DNA of 64,000 nt from Pelagophyceae sp. CCMP2097 (lineage: Eukaryota; Sar; Pelagophyceae), in assembly GCA_026770575.1 (NCBI GenBank), contig MU657165.1:139032-203031 (forward strand). The letters are read 5' to 3'. Positions 1 to 10,066 of this stretch are shown here, piece after piece (the stretch's first letter is position 1; the number at the start of each line of letters is the position of its first letter). The position numbers were made by a program, and so were the translations under genes. The notes beneath the pieces were generated by a model, which did no database searches, was not told where the DNA came from, and saw only the letters and a program-made list of their open reading frames with translations.

Positions 1-579
1 AAGGTCAAGGCGTCTTCCAAGTCCAAGGCGCAGTCGGTGCTGGCTGGCATCTTTGGGGCGAAATCGGCCTCGCAAATTTGCAAAAAGGCAGAAAAGAGCA
101 CCAAGAAGCGGGCCGCGACGGCGGCTTCGGCGCCCACTCAATCTCGAGGCGTCGTGCGCAAGCGGGAAGTCGTCGAGGAGCGGACGTTTGCGGGCGAGAC
201 GATTCAAGTCCGTCGCACGGTGCGCGACGCCGGCGCCGCCGCGGCGGAAGCGCCCAAGAGCGGCATCGACCGCGTCCTGGCGGAGATCAAGGGCGTCGCC
301 GCCGTCTCCACCGTGGCCAAGTCGTCGTCGGATTGGGATGCGTTTAAAGAATCGGAGGGCCTCGACGAGTCACTCAAGGACGCCGACAAAAAGGGCTTCC
401 TCGGCCGCCAGGACTTCCTCGAGCGCTGCGACGCGAGATGCCGCGTCCTTCTTCGACTTGCCTGCCTTTCTCCCAGGCCACTGCCTTCAACTGCCCGGTA
501 GGTCCGCAAATTCGACCAAGAGCGCTCGCAGCGCGACGCCGAGCGGCTCACGCGCGAGGCCGCGGCGCAGAACAAATAG
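1..579 (+). CDS. BCNT/CFDP1 (SWC5-like) chromatin protein, 3' part
   Basis: The reading frame is open from base 1, so the 5' end lies outside the window. The C-terminal half matches the BCNT domain: a DWDAFKESEGL block, then GFLGRQDFLERCD, then VRKFDQERSQRDAERL before the stop at 577-579. BCNT proteins (CFDP1, yeast Swc5) are subunits of the SWR1/SRCAP complex that exchanges H2A.Z in nucleosomes. The upstream part is Lys/Ala-rich and low in complexity, as in the family. Aligning the domain puts an intron at 433-501, starting GCGAGA and ending TAG; a GT at 445 would also keep frame but add four residues inside the conserved helix. The family call is good; the exact donor is inferred. Confidence 0.75.
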
Positions 580-642
580 AGCGCCCCCCAAACCACGCGG
601 CGCAACCCAGATTCCTGAACATCACACTCTCGCTCCAGAGGC

Positions 643-1755
643 TTATGGATCGTACATCGGGACGTCGAAAACGTCCTCGTGGGCGATTTCGTACATGGCG
701 CCGTGTGGTGCGGCGGTTGGCGCGAGCTCCTGCGGCTCGGGCGCTTCCGGGACGTCAAAGACGTCCTCGTGGGCGATTTCGTAGCCGCCGCCGTCCTTGA
801 CCGCGAGCATGTTCACAAACGCCTTGCGCTCTTGCACGACGATGCCGTCGACGAAAACACTTAAAACCCGCGCGCCAAAGTCGCCGGCGGCATTCGCGTC
901 GGCCCACGCCGTCGACGTTTTGGCCTCGACGAGGTACTCCCGCGCGCCGAGCGCCGCCGTATCCTCGCGGAGCGCCTCGCAGGTGGCCCGGTGAGCGTCC
1001 GCAATCGCCGCGCGGCCAGAGGCGACGCCGTCGTTTGAAAACGCCGTCGCGTCCTGCCGGTAGAAGCCTTCTAGGGATGCCGTCGAGGTGCACTTCGCGT
1101 TGTAGAACGCGGCTAGGGCTAAATTGAAATCGGCTGCCCAGGCGCCAAAGGCCGCCGTCGCATCAGCGTCGAAGATCGCGGCGGGGCCGTCGCCGCCGTC
1201 GACGTGCTCGTCCGCGCTCGTGCCAAAGGCTGTCGGGACCTCCGTCGCCAGCGGGGAGGGCTCCGCCGCCAGTGGGGGTTCGTCCGTCGCCAGCGGGGGG
1301 TCCTCCGTCGCCAAGGCCTCGAGGGGCCTGTGCTTAACAAAGGCCCGCAACAGGACGTCCGCGCCAGAGGCCGTCGGGACGTCCGTCGCAAAGCCCGGTA
1401 GCAGGGAGAAGGCCGGCGGCGGGACGTCCGTCCCAAAGGCCCGCAGCGCGCCAAAGCCTGGCGGCGGGACGTCCGTCGCCCAGGCTGTTTGCGCGTCGTC
1501 CGTCGCAAAGGCCGCGTCGTTTGCGCACCACTCTGTCCATTTACCGTTTCTCGGTTGACACTTTGCGCAGTTTTCTGCGGAGAGGCCGCACCAGTCCTCG
1601 GCCCACTTGGCGCATTCGTCGCATGATTCCTCGGCGCTTTGTAGGCAACAACCGCCGCCGTACGGAACCTCCAGCGGCGCGGCGGCCGAGCCAAGCGCCG
1701 TCGCGCTCACCACGACGGCCAGGCGCCACACCGTCAGCGCGCGGTGCGCCGACAT
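643..1755 (-). CDS. Secreted SnoaL/DUF4440-like protein with TDVPPP repeats
   Basis: Single-exon frame of 370 residues. I chose the ATG at 1755 because it starts a clear signal peptide (hydrophobic VWRLAVVVSATALGSAAA). An upstream in-frame ATG at 2091 only adds Arg-rich sequence. The mature N terminus is Cys-rich (about eight Cys in 45 residues). Next comes a low-complexity stretch built from variants of ATDVPPP/ATEDPPL. The last 130 residues look like an NTF2-fold SnoaL/DUF4440 domain (FYRQDATAFSNDG, then a predicted strand-rich half). The final 15 residues repeat YEIAHEDVFDVP, so the 3' end carries a short duplication (about 660-700 and 746-786). The substrate is unknown. It is divergent from the fumarase gene. 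Confidence 0.6.
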   Translation of the reverse strand: MSAHRALTVWRLAVVVSATALGSAAAPLEVPYGGGCCLQSAEESCDECAKWAEDWCGLSAENCAKCQPRNGKWTEWCANDAAFATDDAQTAWATDVPPPGFGALRAFGTDVPPPAFSLLPGFATDVPTASGADVLLRAFVKHRPLEALATEDPPLATDEPPLAAEPSPLATEVPTAFGTSADEHVDGGDGPAAIFDADATAAFGAWAADFNLALAAFYNAKCTSTASLEGFYRQDATAFSNDGVASGRAAIADAHRATCEALREDTAALGAREYLVEAKTSTAWADANAAGDFGARVLSVFVDGIVVQERKAFVNMLAVKDGGGYEIAHEDVFDVPEAPEPQELAPTAAPHGAMYEIAHEDVFDVPMYDP

Positions 1756-2157
1756 CGGGAGCCGGAGCCGAAGCAGTGAGTCGCACACAGCGTGCGATGC
1801 TTCGCTTTCAGGCTCGCGCCAGCTGCTCGCGCGCCTCTTGACCCGAGTTCTGCACGAAACTTTTCTCGTCACAGAAACTTTTCGCGTCGCTCGCCAAAAC
1901 AAGTGTTTCGGGAAGAGGGTCCCACATTCGTTTTGAGCGCCCTCCCTCAAAAACCGCACGGGGAAGCCTCGCCGGCGGCACACGAGGTAAAAACATCGTT
2001 TTCTTGATGTCCTCGTAAGAACTGCGATGCCAGGGAGCTGCCAGCCAGCAAGACTGTCTGGAAACGATGGAGACTGGCGCGTTTGATGCAACGCCCAAAA
2101 ATGTCACTGACGACTTTCTTCTGGGTTTTCCTTTCAAGATCCAGCGACGAGCGCAGC
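1756..2157. promoter_or_regulatory. Divergent intergenic region, secreted protein / fumarase
   Basis: These 402 bp separate two start codons facing away from each other and must hold both promoters. It is less GC-rich than the flanking exons and contains runs such as cttttctcgtcacagaaact. I see no convincing TATA box. An alternative in-frame fumarase start at 2083 would shorten the region. Confidence 0.4.
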
Positions 2158-4232
2158 ATGCTGTCCCTCGCGTCGCGGCGGGCGCCGCTGCGCCGTGTCG
2201 CGTCGCGCGCGCTGGCGACGGCGGTGGACTTTCACTACCAGGACATTTTCGAGCAACCCATTAAGGTCGACACCCCGTACCGCAAGATCGAAGGCTCGGA
2301 GAAATGGGTCTCGCAAGTCGCCGGGCCCAACGGCAAGACGTGAGTCCGCTGCATCGTCGGTCGCCGTGCGAGATGCATGGCTTTGACGATACGTTGGACC
2401 GTTCGGGCGTTGCGTAGCTTCCTCCAGGTCGCCCCAGAGGCGCTGACGGCGCTGACGACGGCGGCCATGACGGACATCGCGCACCTCCTGCGGCCGGGCC
2501 ACCTCAAGCAACTCGCGCGAGACCGCGTCGCGGATCCGCGGGGTGGGGGCCTTCTGCGTCGCGGGTGGGCCGTGACGCTCTTACGCAGGCGAAGATCCTG
2601 GACGACCCAGAGGCGTCTGCGAACGACCGCTTCGTGGCGCTGGAGCTGCTGAAGAACGCAAACGTGGCCGCGGGCATGGTGCTCCCGGGCTGCCAGGACA
2701 CGGGCACGGCCATCATCGCGGGCAAGCGCGGCGCCGACGTCCTCACGGAGGGCGACGACGAGGCCCGCCTCGCGCGCGGCGTCTACGACGTCTACACGCA
2801 GCGGAACCTCCGCTACTCGCAGGTGTCGCCCAAGTCCATGCCCGCCCCGGCGCCCGCAGCAAGCCCGGAGAGCAAGAGTGATGACAGAGGCGCGAGAGGA
2901 GGACGCCGGCGACATCGTCCACGAAAGACGCAGGTTCCGGAGTGTCTTTGAAACCGCATCGCTCTAGAGCGAAACCCTAGAGTACAACCCACTAGGTTTG
3001 AAGAGGTGAACACGAAGACGAATCTGCCCGCGCAAATCGAGCTCTACGCGACAAACGGCGCCGAGTACCACTTCCTCTTCGTCGCCAAGGGCGGCGGGTC
3101 CGCGAACAAGACGTACTTGTACCAGGAGACCAAGGCCCTGCTCAACCCGGAGTCGTTGCTGGCGTTTGTCGAGGCCAAGGTGAAGTCTTTGGGCACGGCC
3201 GCGTGCCCGCCTTACCACCTCGCGCTCGTCGTCGGCGGCATGTCGGCGGAGATGACGCTGAAGACGGTCAAGCTCGCCTCGACGAAGTACCTCGATGGGC
3301 TGCCGCACTCTGGCAACGACCACGGGCGGGCGTACCGGGATCTCGAGTGGGAACAAAAGATCTTGGAGCTGACGCAGCGCCTGGGCATCGGCGCCCAATT
3401 CGGCGGCAAGTACTTCTGCCACGACGTCCGAGTCGTTCGCCTACCGCGCCACGGCGCGTCGTGCCCCGTGGGCTTGGGCGTCTCGTGCTCCGCGGACAGG
3501 CAGGTCAAGGGCAAGATCACGGCCGAGGGCGTCTTCGTCGAGGCGCTGGAGCGCGACCCGGCGCAGTACCTGCCCGACCCGGCGGCAGCCAAGGAGGGCG
3601 GCCTCTCCGAGGCCGTGGTGCAGGTGGACCTGAACCGCCCCATGGCGGAGATCCGCGCCGAGCTGTCCAAGCTCAGCGTCGCGACGCGGCTCTCGCTGAG
3701 CGGCACCATCGTCGTCGCGCGCGACATCGCGCACGCCAAGCTCAAGGAGCGCCTGGACGCGGGGCTCGGGCTGCCGCAGTACTTGAAAGATCACATCGTC
3801 TACTACGCCGGCCCCGCCAAGACGCCCGAGGGTCACGCCTCGGGCTCGTTTGGGCCCACGACGGCGGGGAGAATGGACTCGTACGTCGGGCCGTTTATGG
3901 TGCGTCTTTGTCGCTCGTCTGTCGTTATTGGTCGTCCGCGAAGCCTCGGCACTTGCTTATCGTAGGCGGCGGGCGGGTCGTTTGTGACTCTGGCCAAGGG
4001 CAACCGGTCGAAGCAGGTCACGACGGCTTGCAAGACTTACGGCGGCTTTTACCTCGGGTCGATTGGCGGCCCCGCGGCCATCCTGGCCCAGGACTGCATC
4101 ACAAATGTCGAGGTCCTCGAGTACGCCGAGCTCGGCATGGAGGCGGTGTGGAAGGTCGAGGTGAAAGACTTTCCGGCGTTTGTGATTGTGGACGACAAGG
4201 GGAATGACTTCTTTTCAAAGTGGCTCGGGTAG
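2158..4232 (+). CDS. Class I fumarate hydratase, mitochondrial, five exons
   Basis: Class I fumarase converts fumarate to malate with a [4Fe-4S] cluster. Exons at 2158-2339, 2418-2514, 2589-2839, 2996-3899 and 3966-4232 give an uninterrupted 566-residue protein, the normal length. Family motifs are present in order: [95 protein letters not shown] and AKGNRSKQV. The expected cluster cysteines lie in the CQDTG, ACPPYH and SCSADR blocks. The N terminus ([20 protein letters not shown]) is a typical mitochondrial presequence, which favours the start at 2158 over 2083. Conserved sequence across two junctions forces GC donors at 2515 and 2840; the other two introns are GT-AG. Confidence 0.92.
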
Positions 4233-4414
4233 GAGCCTTTTAACGACCTTTACGTAATTACGGCCTAAACATCGACGTGCTGCACCTCCGACGGCGCGCC
4301 CCGCGTGCGTGCCGGCCTATTGCAACGGTCGTGAGACGCCTCGACGAGCGCGAGAACAAAAGATGTTGAACTTTTCGCCGAAACTGAGCTCTTTATCGGC
4401 GACACCTCGGTGCG

Positions 4415-6254
4415 ATGTGGCGGCGCTGTGTCGTGTGCGCGTGCGCGGCGCTGGCCGGCCTGGGCGAGGCGTTCCGCGCGCCGCCGCTGCCGCAGGCGAA
4501 TTCTAATGCGCCGGCGGGACGACGGAGGGCGCCGCTGGCCGGAGGGAATGTGCGGGGTCAGCTGACGAAGCGCTTTTTTTTTGACCAGCTCGCCCAATCC
4601 TTCTCCGAGGCCACCGAGCTCTTATCGGGCAAGAAGCGCATCACGGACAAGTCCATCGAAAAGGCTTTACAAGATGTGCGCAGGGCCCTCGTCGACGCGG
4701 ACGTCTCGCTCGTCGTCGTCGACGGCCTGGTGGATGCAGTGCGCTCAAAGGCCGTGGGCATGGACGTTTTGCCGGGCGTCGACCCGGCGCAGCAGTTTGT
4801 GAAGATCATGTACGACGAGCTCGTACGAGTCATGGGCGGAGACGAAGTGGTGAGTGCCCTAGTGGACTTTGCTATACTCTCTCGAGAGACTTCGGGAACT
4901 CCAGGACACGCTTACCTTGTAGGTGGGTTCGAAGGAGGCCGCGCAGAAGCGCGCGACGCTCGTCGTCGCGCCGGCGGCGCCGACGGTCGTTTTGCTCTGC
5001 GGCCTGCAGGGAGCGGGCAAGACGACCGCGGCGGCCAAGCTCGCCAGCTACCTCGGCCGCGAGGCGGAGGCCGCCAAGGCACCAAAGAAGACGATGCTCG
5101 TCGCCGCCGACGTCTACCGCCCCGCGGCCGTCGAGCAGCTGAAGATCCTCGGCAAAGAGGTGGGAGTCGAAGTTTACTTCGAGGCGTTTGAGCCGGGCTC
5201 GGGCGACGCGGTGGGCATCGCGCAGCGCGGCGTGGAGCGCGCGCGGGAATCGGGGTGCGACACGGTCATCATCGACACGGCGGGGCGGCAAGTCATCGAC
5301 GAGTCTCTGATGACGGAGCTCAAGGCCGTGCGCGCGGCGGTGCAGCCGCACGAGACGCTCCTCGTTTTGGACGCCATGACGGGCCAAGAGGCCGCGTCGT
5401 TGGCGGCGCGCTTCGACGACGCGTGCCCCTTGACGGGCGCTATTCTGACCAAGCTCGACGGCGACACGCGCGGCGGCGCTGCGTTAAGCGTGCGCGCCAT
5501 CTCCGGCCGGCCCATCAAGTTTGTCGGCGTCGGCGAGCGCGTCGAGGACCTGGAGCCGTTTTACCCGGCGCGCATGGCGTCGCGCATCTTGGGTATGGGG
5601 GACGTCGTCTCTTTGGTCGAAAAGGCGCAGCGCGGCGTCTCAAAGGCTCAAGAGGATGCGATGATGGCCAAGCTGAAGAACGCGCAGTTCGACTTTAACG
5701 ACTACCTTTCCCAGTCGAAAATGGTGGCGCAAATGGGCAGTTTGGGCGGCATCGCGAAGATGATGCCCGGGATGGGAGGCATCGACCAAAAGCAGCTGGC
5801 CGCAGCGGAGAAGCGAATCAAGACGCACGAGGCCATGATCGCTTCGATGACCAAGGTGGAGCGCGCCGACCCGGAACTCTTGATCCGCGACAAAACTGCG
5901 CTCTCGCGCATCCGCAGAATCGCGGGTGGCTCGGGGCACTCGTTGGATGTGGCCAAGTATTTCGTCTCCGACTTTCAGCAGATGCGGCAAGCAGCCGCGC
6001 CCGGAAGGCAAACCGGGACGGTCGCCGTCGGCACCACAGAGGTCGACTTTTGGGGAAAGAGGCGCGCTTCCCCCCGGTCATCTCCCAAGCCTTTCGACCG
6101 TCGTATTAGGTCGATGATGGCGCGCATGTCGAACCAGAACCCGGCGGGCGCGGGCGACCAGCCGCCGGACATGGCGCCGGCGGGCAACCGCGCGCTCCGG
6201 CGCGCCGCGGGCAAAGACAAAAAGGCCAAACCCAAGTCAAAGGGCTTTGGTTAA
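4415..6254 (+). CDS. cpSRP54: Plastid signal recognition particle 54 kDa GTPase
   Basis: Exons 4415-4849, 4923-5986 and 6110-6254 encode 547 residues. The N terminus is a signal peptide followed by EAFRAPP, the AF-type motif of heterokont plastid import. The NG domain has G1 GLQGAGKTT, G3 DTAGRQ and G4/G5 TKLDGDTRGG. The Met-rich M domain includes MMPGMGG and a C-terminal RMSNQNP. In plastids SRP54 delivers light-harvesting and other membrane proteins to thylakoids together with FtsY. The second intron (5987-6109) starts GCAAGC and ends TAG. It is 123 nt, a multiple of three, and free of stops, so retention would add 41 residues inside the conserved QQMR/SMMARMS junction. A shorter 3' tail with KDKKAKPKSK follows. 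Confidence 0.92.
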
Positions 6255-6682
6255 CGCACCACCGTCGTGGGACCTTTAAGCGTTCGACGAATGTATCGGT
6301 GAACACTATCGCCAAGTGGGGACCTTACGTCCAGCGGCCTAACGGCCGGCACTGCTAGATGACTGTCACCACCCGCCGCTTCTCTTCGCGCTCTCCCGTT
6401 TCTCTGCTCGCTGCGCTTCGCATGCCCTCCGCGCCGACTGTTTGATCGTTTAAAGTAAATATCGCCAAGTGGGGCGCCGCACATCCGAAATGTCCGCGCA
6501 AATGTGCAGACGAAGCAGTTGACCTCGCCTTAAGCTTCTGCCGGACCGCGGGAAGCCGGCCCGCGGCGGCCCACAGGTCGCCCCGAAGTCGGTGCGGCCG
6601 TCGGCGTCTCGGTTGGCGCGGCCGTCGGAACCGCAGTCGGCGCGGCCGTCGGGCTCGGCGCGGGTCGGTTCCGACGAGTCCT
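6255..6682. other. Intergenic region with SINE-like insertion and GC-rich minisatellite
   Basis: No gene seen. It holds the insertion described separately (6322-6459) and, at about 6585-6665, three degenerate copies of a roughly 24-bp unit built on gcggccgtcgg, just upstream of the next start codon. Confidence 0.6.
6322..6459. mobile_element. SINE-like short element flanked by 15-bp direct repeats
   Basis: A 138-bp block is bounded by identical 15-bp direct repeats (tatcgccaagtgggg) at 6307-6321 and 6460-6474, which look like a target-site duplication. About 120 bp of the block (6320-6439) recurs in inverted orientation at 32860-32979 with only a few differences. Similarity continues loosely past the core into an A/T-rich end (gtttaaagtaaat). 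The core contains a short hairpin (cggcctaacggccg). A TSD of this length fits LINE-driven retroposition. No tRNA-like boxes were recognised in this copy. Confidence 0.6.
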
Positions 6683-8358
6683 ATGGCACTCTGGTTCGCA
6701 TTGGGAATGGCGTGGCTGGCCTGCGTGGGCTCCTCGTCTGCCGCCGAGCCTACCTTTGCCGTCGAGGCGCATCAGTGCGCCGCCGTGCGTTCGCGCCTCG
6801 ACGCGTTCCGCGCGAGGCAGGCCGAATCGCCGCTGAACGAACGGACGCTCGTGCTGCGCCTACCGTCGGGCTTCGGCGACCAGCTCTCGGGGTTGCTCGG
6901 TGGCATCGCGCTCGCCGCAGCCACGGGCCGCCGGCTCGTCCTCAGCAGGCCGCCCGACGCGCCCCCGTTCCTCGGCGAAACGCCGCGCCGACGAAGATGG
7001 ACCGTCATGACGGAGTACAGAGCAGAAGCTCGATGGGCGCCGGGGCGACGCGGCATCGTGACCGTCTTTGCTAGGCTCGGAGCTGCTTCCGACGTTTCCC
7101 ATCACATATGACGATTCGATCGTCGAATCGGACGAGCCCCGTGTGGCGTGCGCCGACCGCGCAGCGCCGCCGGCGGCGCTCCGAAAGAACGCCAACACCA
7201 ATCTCTTTTGCGCCCACTCGCAGATCAACAAAGTCGCGCACGCGTCGTTTGCAAAGGGCTTCTCCGTATTCTTCGAGGCGGACACGGAGTACGTCACGCC
7301 GGGCAACGCGGGGAACACGCTCTTCCGCCTCTGGCTCGCAGAAGAGGTGCGTTGGCCGGTCGCGTGACCCAAAAGGATGGACGCCGCTTCGACGACGTTC
7401 GACTACTGCGACGAGCTTCGGAGACGAATTAGGGCATCAAGCCCGGCGGCGGCTCGTCGGCGCAGAGCCTCATGGCCTGCGCGGCGCGTTCGGCGCAGAA
7501 ACTGTCGAAGCGCGCGACCGCCGCGGTGCACGCACGGGCCGGCGCCCCCTTTCGCGGGGTTGCCGCAGGAGGAGCCGCTTGCGGGAGGCGCCGACGCGGG
7601 AGGAGCCTCCAGGCGCCCTTTGAGTAAGCAACGCTCTGTCTTAGGCGCTTTCGCCGTGGGGCGAGGACCGGCCGCCCGTCGTCGTCGGCATCCACGCGCG
7701 CGCCGGCGTCCGGCCTCCGCGGCCCCGGGCGGCGGCGTAGCCTCAAGCGGCAACGTAGGTGCGCGCGCACCGCTACCTCGGCGACTACTCGCTTTCTGAC
7801 GCCGCCTTCACCGACTGCGCCGCAGAGGCCGGGATCACATCCGACCATTTCGCGCGCGTCTGGGAGGCCGCCCACGAAATCGAAGAGCGCCTCTCGCCCG
7901 GCAGGGCCGGCAAGCCCGGTGTCAAGTGGTTCCTCGTCACGGACTCGCGCGCGCTCAAGGCCGCCGCGTCGCGTGCCTTCCCGGACAAGGTCGTCGTCTC
8001 GCAGGCTGTGCCGAGGCACAACGTCTGGGGCACAACCGACTGCGCGCGCGCCAAGCACGCGCATCCTTCAAAAGCCGCGAAAAAGCTCAACCTGACTGCC
8101 AACGAAGAAACGGTCGCAGAGCTCTTCCTCCTCGCCGGCGCCGATGCGATCCTGCAGGCCGTGGACTCGCGGTTCTCCGCGGCGGCGGCGTTCTTCTGCG
8201 AGAAATGCAGGCATGTTGTCAAGGTTCTCAACTGCTCGCAGAAGATGATTACGTACGACGACGCGGCCGGGTGCGCACGCGAACCAAGCCGAGAAGGCCC
8301 CGCGCTCCTCACCGTCGACCTCCTTGAAGGCACGGGGCTCCACGTCGCATTCCGATGA
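6683..8358 (+). CDS. Secreted fucosyltransferase-like glycosyltransferase
   Basis: The protein begins with a signal peptide (MALWFALGMAWLACVGSSSA) and has the GFGDQLSGLLGGIALAAATG block typical of GDP-fucose transferases of the NodZ/FUT type. A VVVGIHARAG block follows that matches their VGVHxRxG nucleotide-binding motif. The C-terminal half reads FLVTDSRALKAAA and ELFLLAGADAIL, like the donor-binding Rossmann half. The likely site is the secretory pathway. Probable exons are 6683-6974 (GC donor), 7075-7346, from 7433, 7645-7707 and 7759-8358. The junction between the third and fourth exons (about 7610-7645) could not be resolved, because a 21-nt gtaagc...ttag interval is too short and out of phase. 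The family assignment is by motif only. Confidence 0.55.
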
Positions 8359-8379
8359 CGTCCACAAGGGGCGCCATAC

Positions 8380-8660
8380 GACGACGACACTGTGGCCTCG
8401 TTTCGATGCCGAGACGCGGTGCAGTCGACGCTCGACGGGCACGGTGCTGCGCGTTCTCGGGCGACGGCGAGCGCGTCGTGGCGGCGAGCGGCTTCGACGG
8501 CTCTGGGACGCCGAGACGGGCCCGCTCTAGACGACGCTCGAGGGGCGCACCGAAATGGTGCTGCGCGTTCTCGGGCGGCGCGCGCGCCGTCACGGCGAGC
8601 GAGGACGGGCACGGCAGTGCGACGCCGAGGCGGGCGCGCGAAGCACACCGGCGCGTTGAG
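8380..8660 (+). pseudogene. Decayed WD40-repeat fragment
   Basis: Pieces of two to three WD40 repeats are readable only by switching frames: CCAFSGDGERVVAASGFDG in one frame, LWDAETGPL in another (then a stop), then CCAFSGGARAVTASEDG and DAETGA-like remnants. No single frame spans them. It looks like a relic of a tandem WD40 gene. It could instead be exons of a heavily spliced gene, but I see no consistent splice pattern. Confidence 0.45.
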
Positions 8661-8762
8661 CAAGGCTCCTCACTCAGAACACGTACGTCACGTAAGTCAG
8701 TCTATTTTCGTTTTTTCAATTTTTAACAGCAGAAGAAGACGTGCACGCGTCGACTCGGCGCG

Positions 8763-9928
8763 ATGGCCCCGTCGCTGCGCCTCGTGATCGTCGCGCTCGT
8801 CGCGTCGGCGTCCGCTTTTGCGCCGCCGACGCGGGCCCGCACGACGGTTTTGGCGGTCACGGCCTCCGACTCGGAGGCGATAGATTTTGGCACGGAACGC
8901 ACGTTCGTCGAGTCTATTAAATACACGTACTCGCTATTCCAGAAGTCCAAGGCTGAGGGGTCCGATTTCAAGCAGGCCATCGCCGACGCTTTAGCCGGCG
9001 ACTACGACGCCGACCTCGTGAAGGCTGAACTTTTGGCGTTGACGAAATCTGCGCCTTGCGTCGTCTTCACCTGGCAGTCGTCGCCGTTCTCGAAGAAGGC
9101 TTTGAAGTACCTGGACGTCGCGGGCGCAGAAGTGGTGAACGTCCGCCTCGACGACCCGTGGTCCTCGGGCAACCCGCTGCGCGCCGAGCTCGGGCGCTTA
9201 ATTGGCCGCACCTCCGTTCCTTCTGTCTGGATCGGCGGCGAGTACGTCGGCGGCTTCGATGGCGGCGTCGACGAATCGCGGCCGGGCATCCTCGACCTCG
9301 CCTTCCAGGGCAAGCTCCTCCCCAAGCTCACGGCCGCCAACGCCCTCAAGGCTTCGCCCAAGCTCGAGGTTGCCAACGCGCCCGAAGCCGCCTGCGTCGA
9401 GCCGGCGTGCACGGACCCGACCCACGATCACAAGGCTGCGGAGGCCGCCTGCGCCGAGCCTGCGTGCACAAACCCGACGCANNNNNNNNNNNNNNNNNNN
9501 NNNNNNNNNNNNNNNNNNNNNNNNNNNNNNNNNNNNNNNNNNNNNNNNNNNNNNNNNNNNNNNNNNNNNNNNNNNNNNNNNNNNNNNNNNNNNNNNNNNN
9601 NNNNNNNNNNNNNNNNNNNNNNNNNNNNNNNNNNNNNNNNNCCGCCTGCGTCGAGCCGGCGTGCACGGACCCGACCCACGATCACAAGGCTGCGGAGGCC
9701 GCCTGCGTGGAGCCTGCGTGCACGAACCCAACGCACGTTCACAAGGACGATGCCGCCCCTGCCGAGCCGCGCCAAAAAAGCAGCAGCGGGTGGTGAGAAC
9801 ATCACGGCTGCACGGACCCGACGCACTCGCACAACAAGAACAAGAACGCCGCCGCCGAGGCCTGCGCCGAGCCGGGCGAGCACCGACCCGACGCATTCGC
9901 ACACAAGGACGCTGCCGAGGCCCCTTAA
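8763..9928 (+). CDS. Plastid-targeted glutaredoxin-like protein with Cys/His tandem repeats
   Basis: The start gives a signal peptide ending in ASAFAPP, a textbook heterokont plastid-import motif. A glutaredoxin fold follows: VVFTWQSSPFSKKALKYL occupies the active-site position and TSVPSVWIGGEYVGGFDGG is the glutathione-binding segment. Both catalytic cysteines of CPYC are replaced by Ser (SPFS), so classical redox activity is unlikely. The C-terminal region repeats an 18-residue unit, ACVEPACTDPTHDHKAAE, with two Cys and two His, suggestive of metal binding. The repeat array contains a 160-N gap (9482-9641). Reading continues in another frame after the gap, because gap length is arbitrary, and a further shift is needed near 9790 to reach the last repeats before the stop at 9926-9928. 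A possible 38-nt 5' UTR intron lies at 8692-8729 (GTAAGT to ACAG). Confidence 0.7.
9482..9641. other. Assembly gap (160 N) inside a tandem repeat
   Basis: The gap falls between near-identical 54-bp Cys/His coding repeats, so it probably marks a collapsed or unresolved repeat array. Confidence 0.98.
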
Positions 9929-10066
9929 GCCACCCCCATGTATAACTAAGATGACCCCTGGAACAACGCGGGTGTGAGTTACGGAAGCCGTCTGCTTCGG
10001 GTCGCCCGCGCGACATGCAATCGCGGCTGGCGCCAAACGTACTATTGTGAGAGCTCGGGGGGGGCG

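Noticed and set aside
7613..7644. A 21-32-nt intron in the fucosyltransferase-like gene
   Set aside because: Shorter than any other intron here (minimum about 43 nt) and out of phase for the GT form; the junction is left unresolved.
9198..10036. Minus-strand and alternate-frame ORFs over the Cys/His repeat
   Set aside because: They are shadows of the glutaredoxin-like gene and contain the gap; composition is Arg/Pro-rich with no domain.
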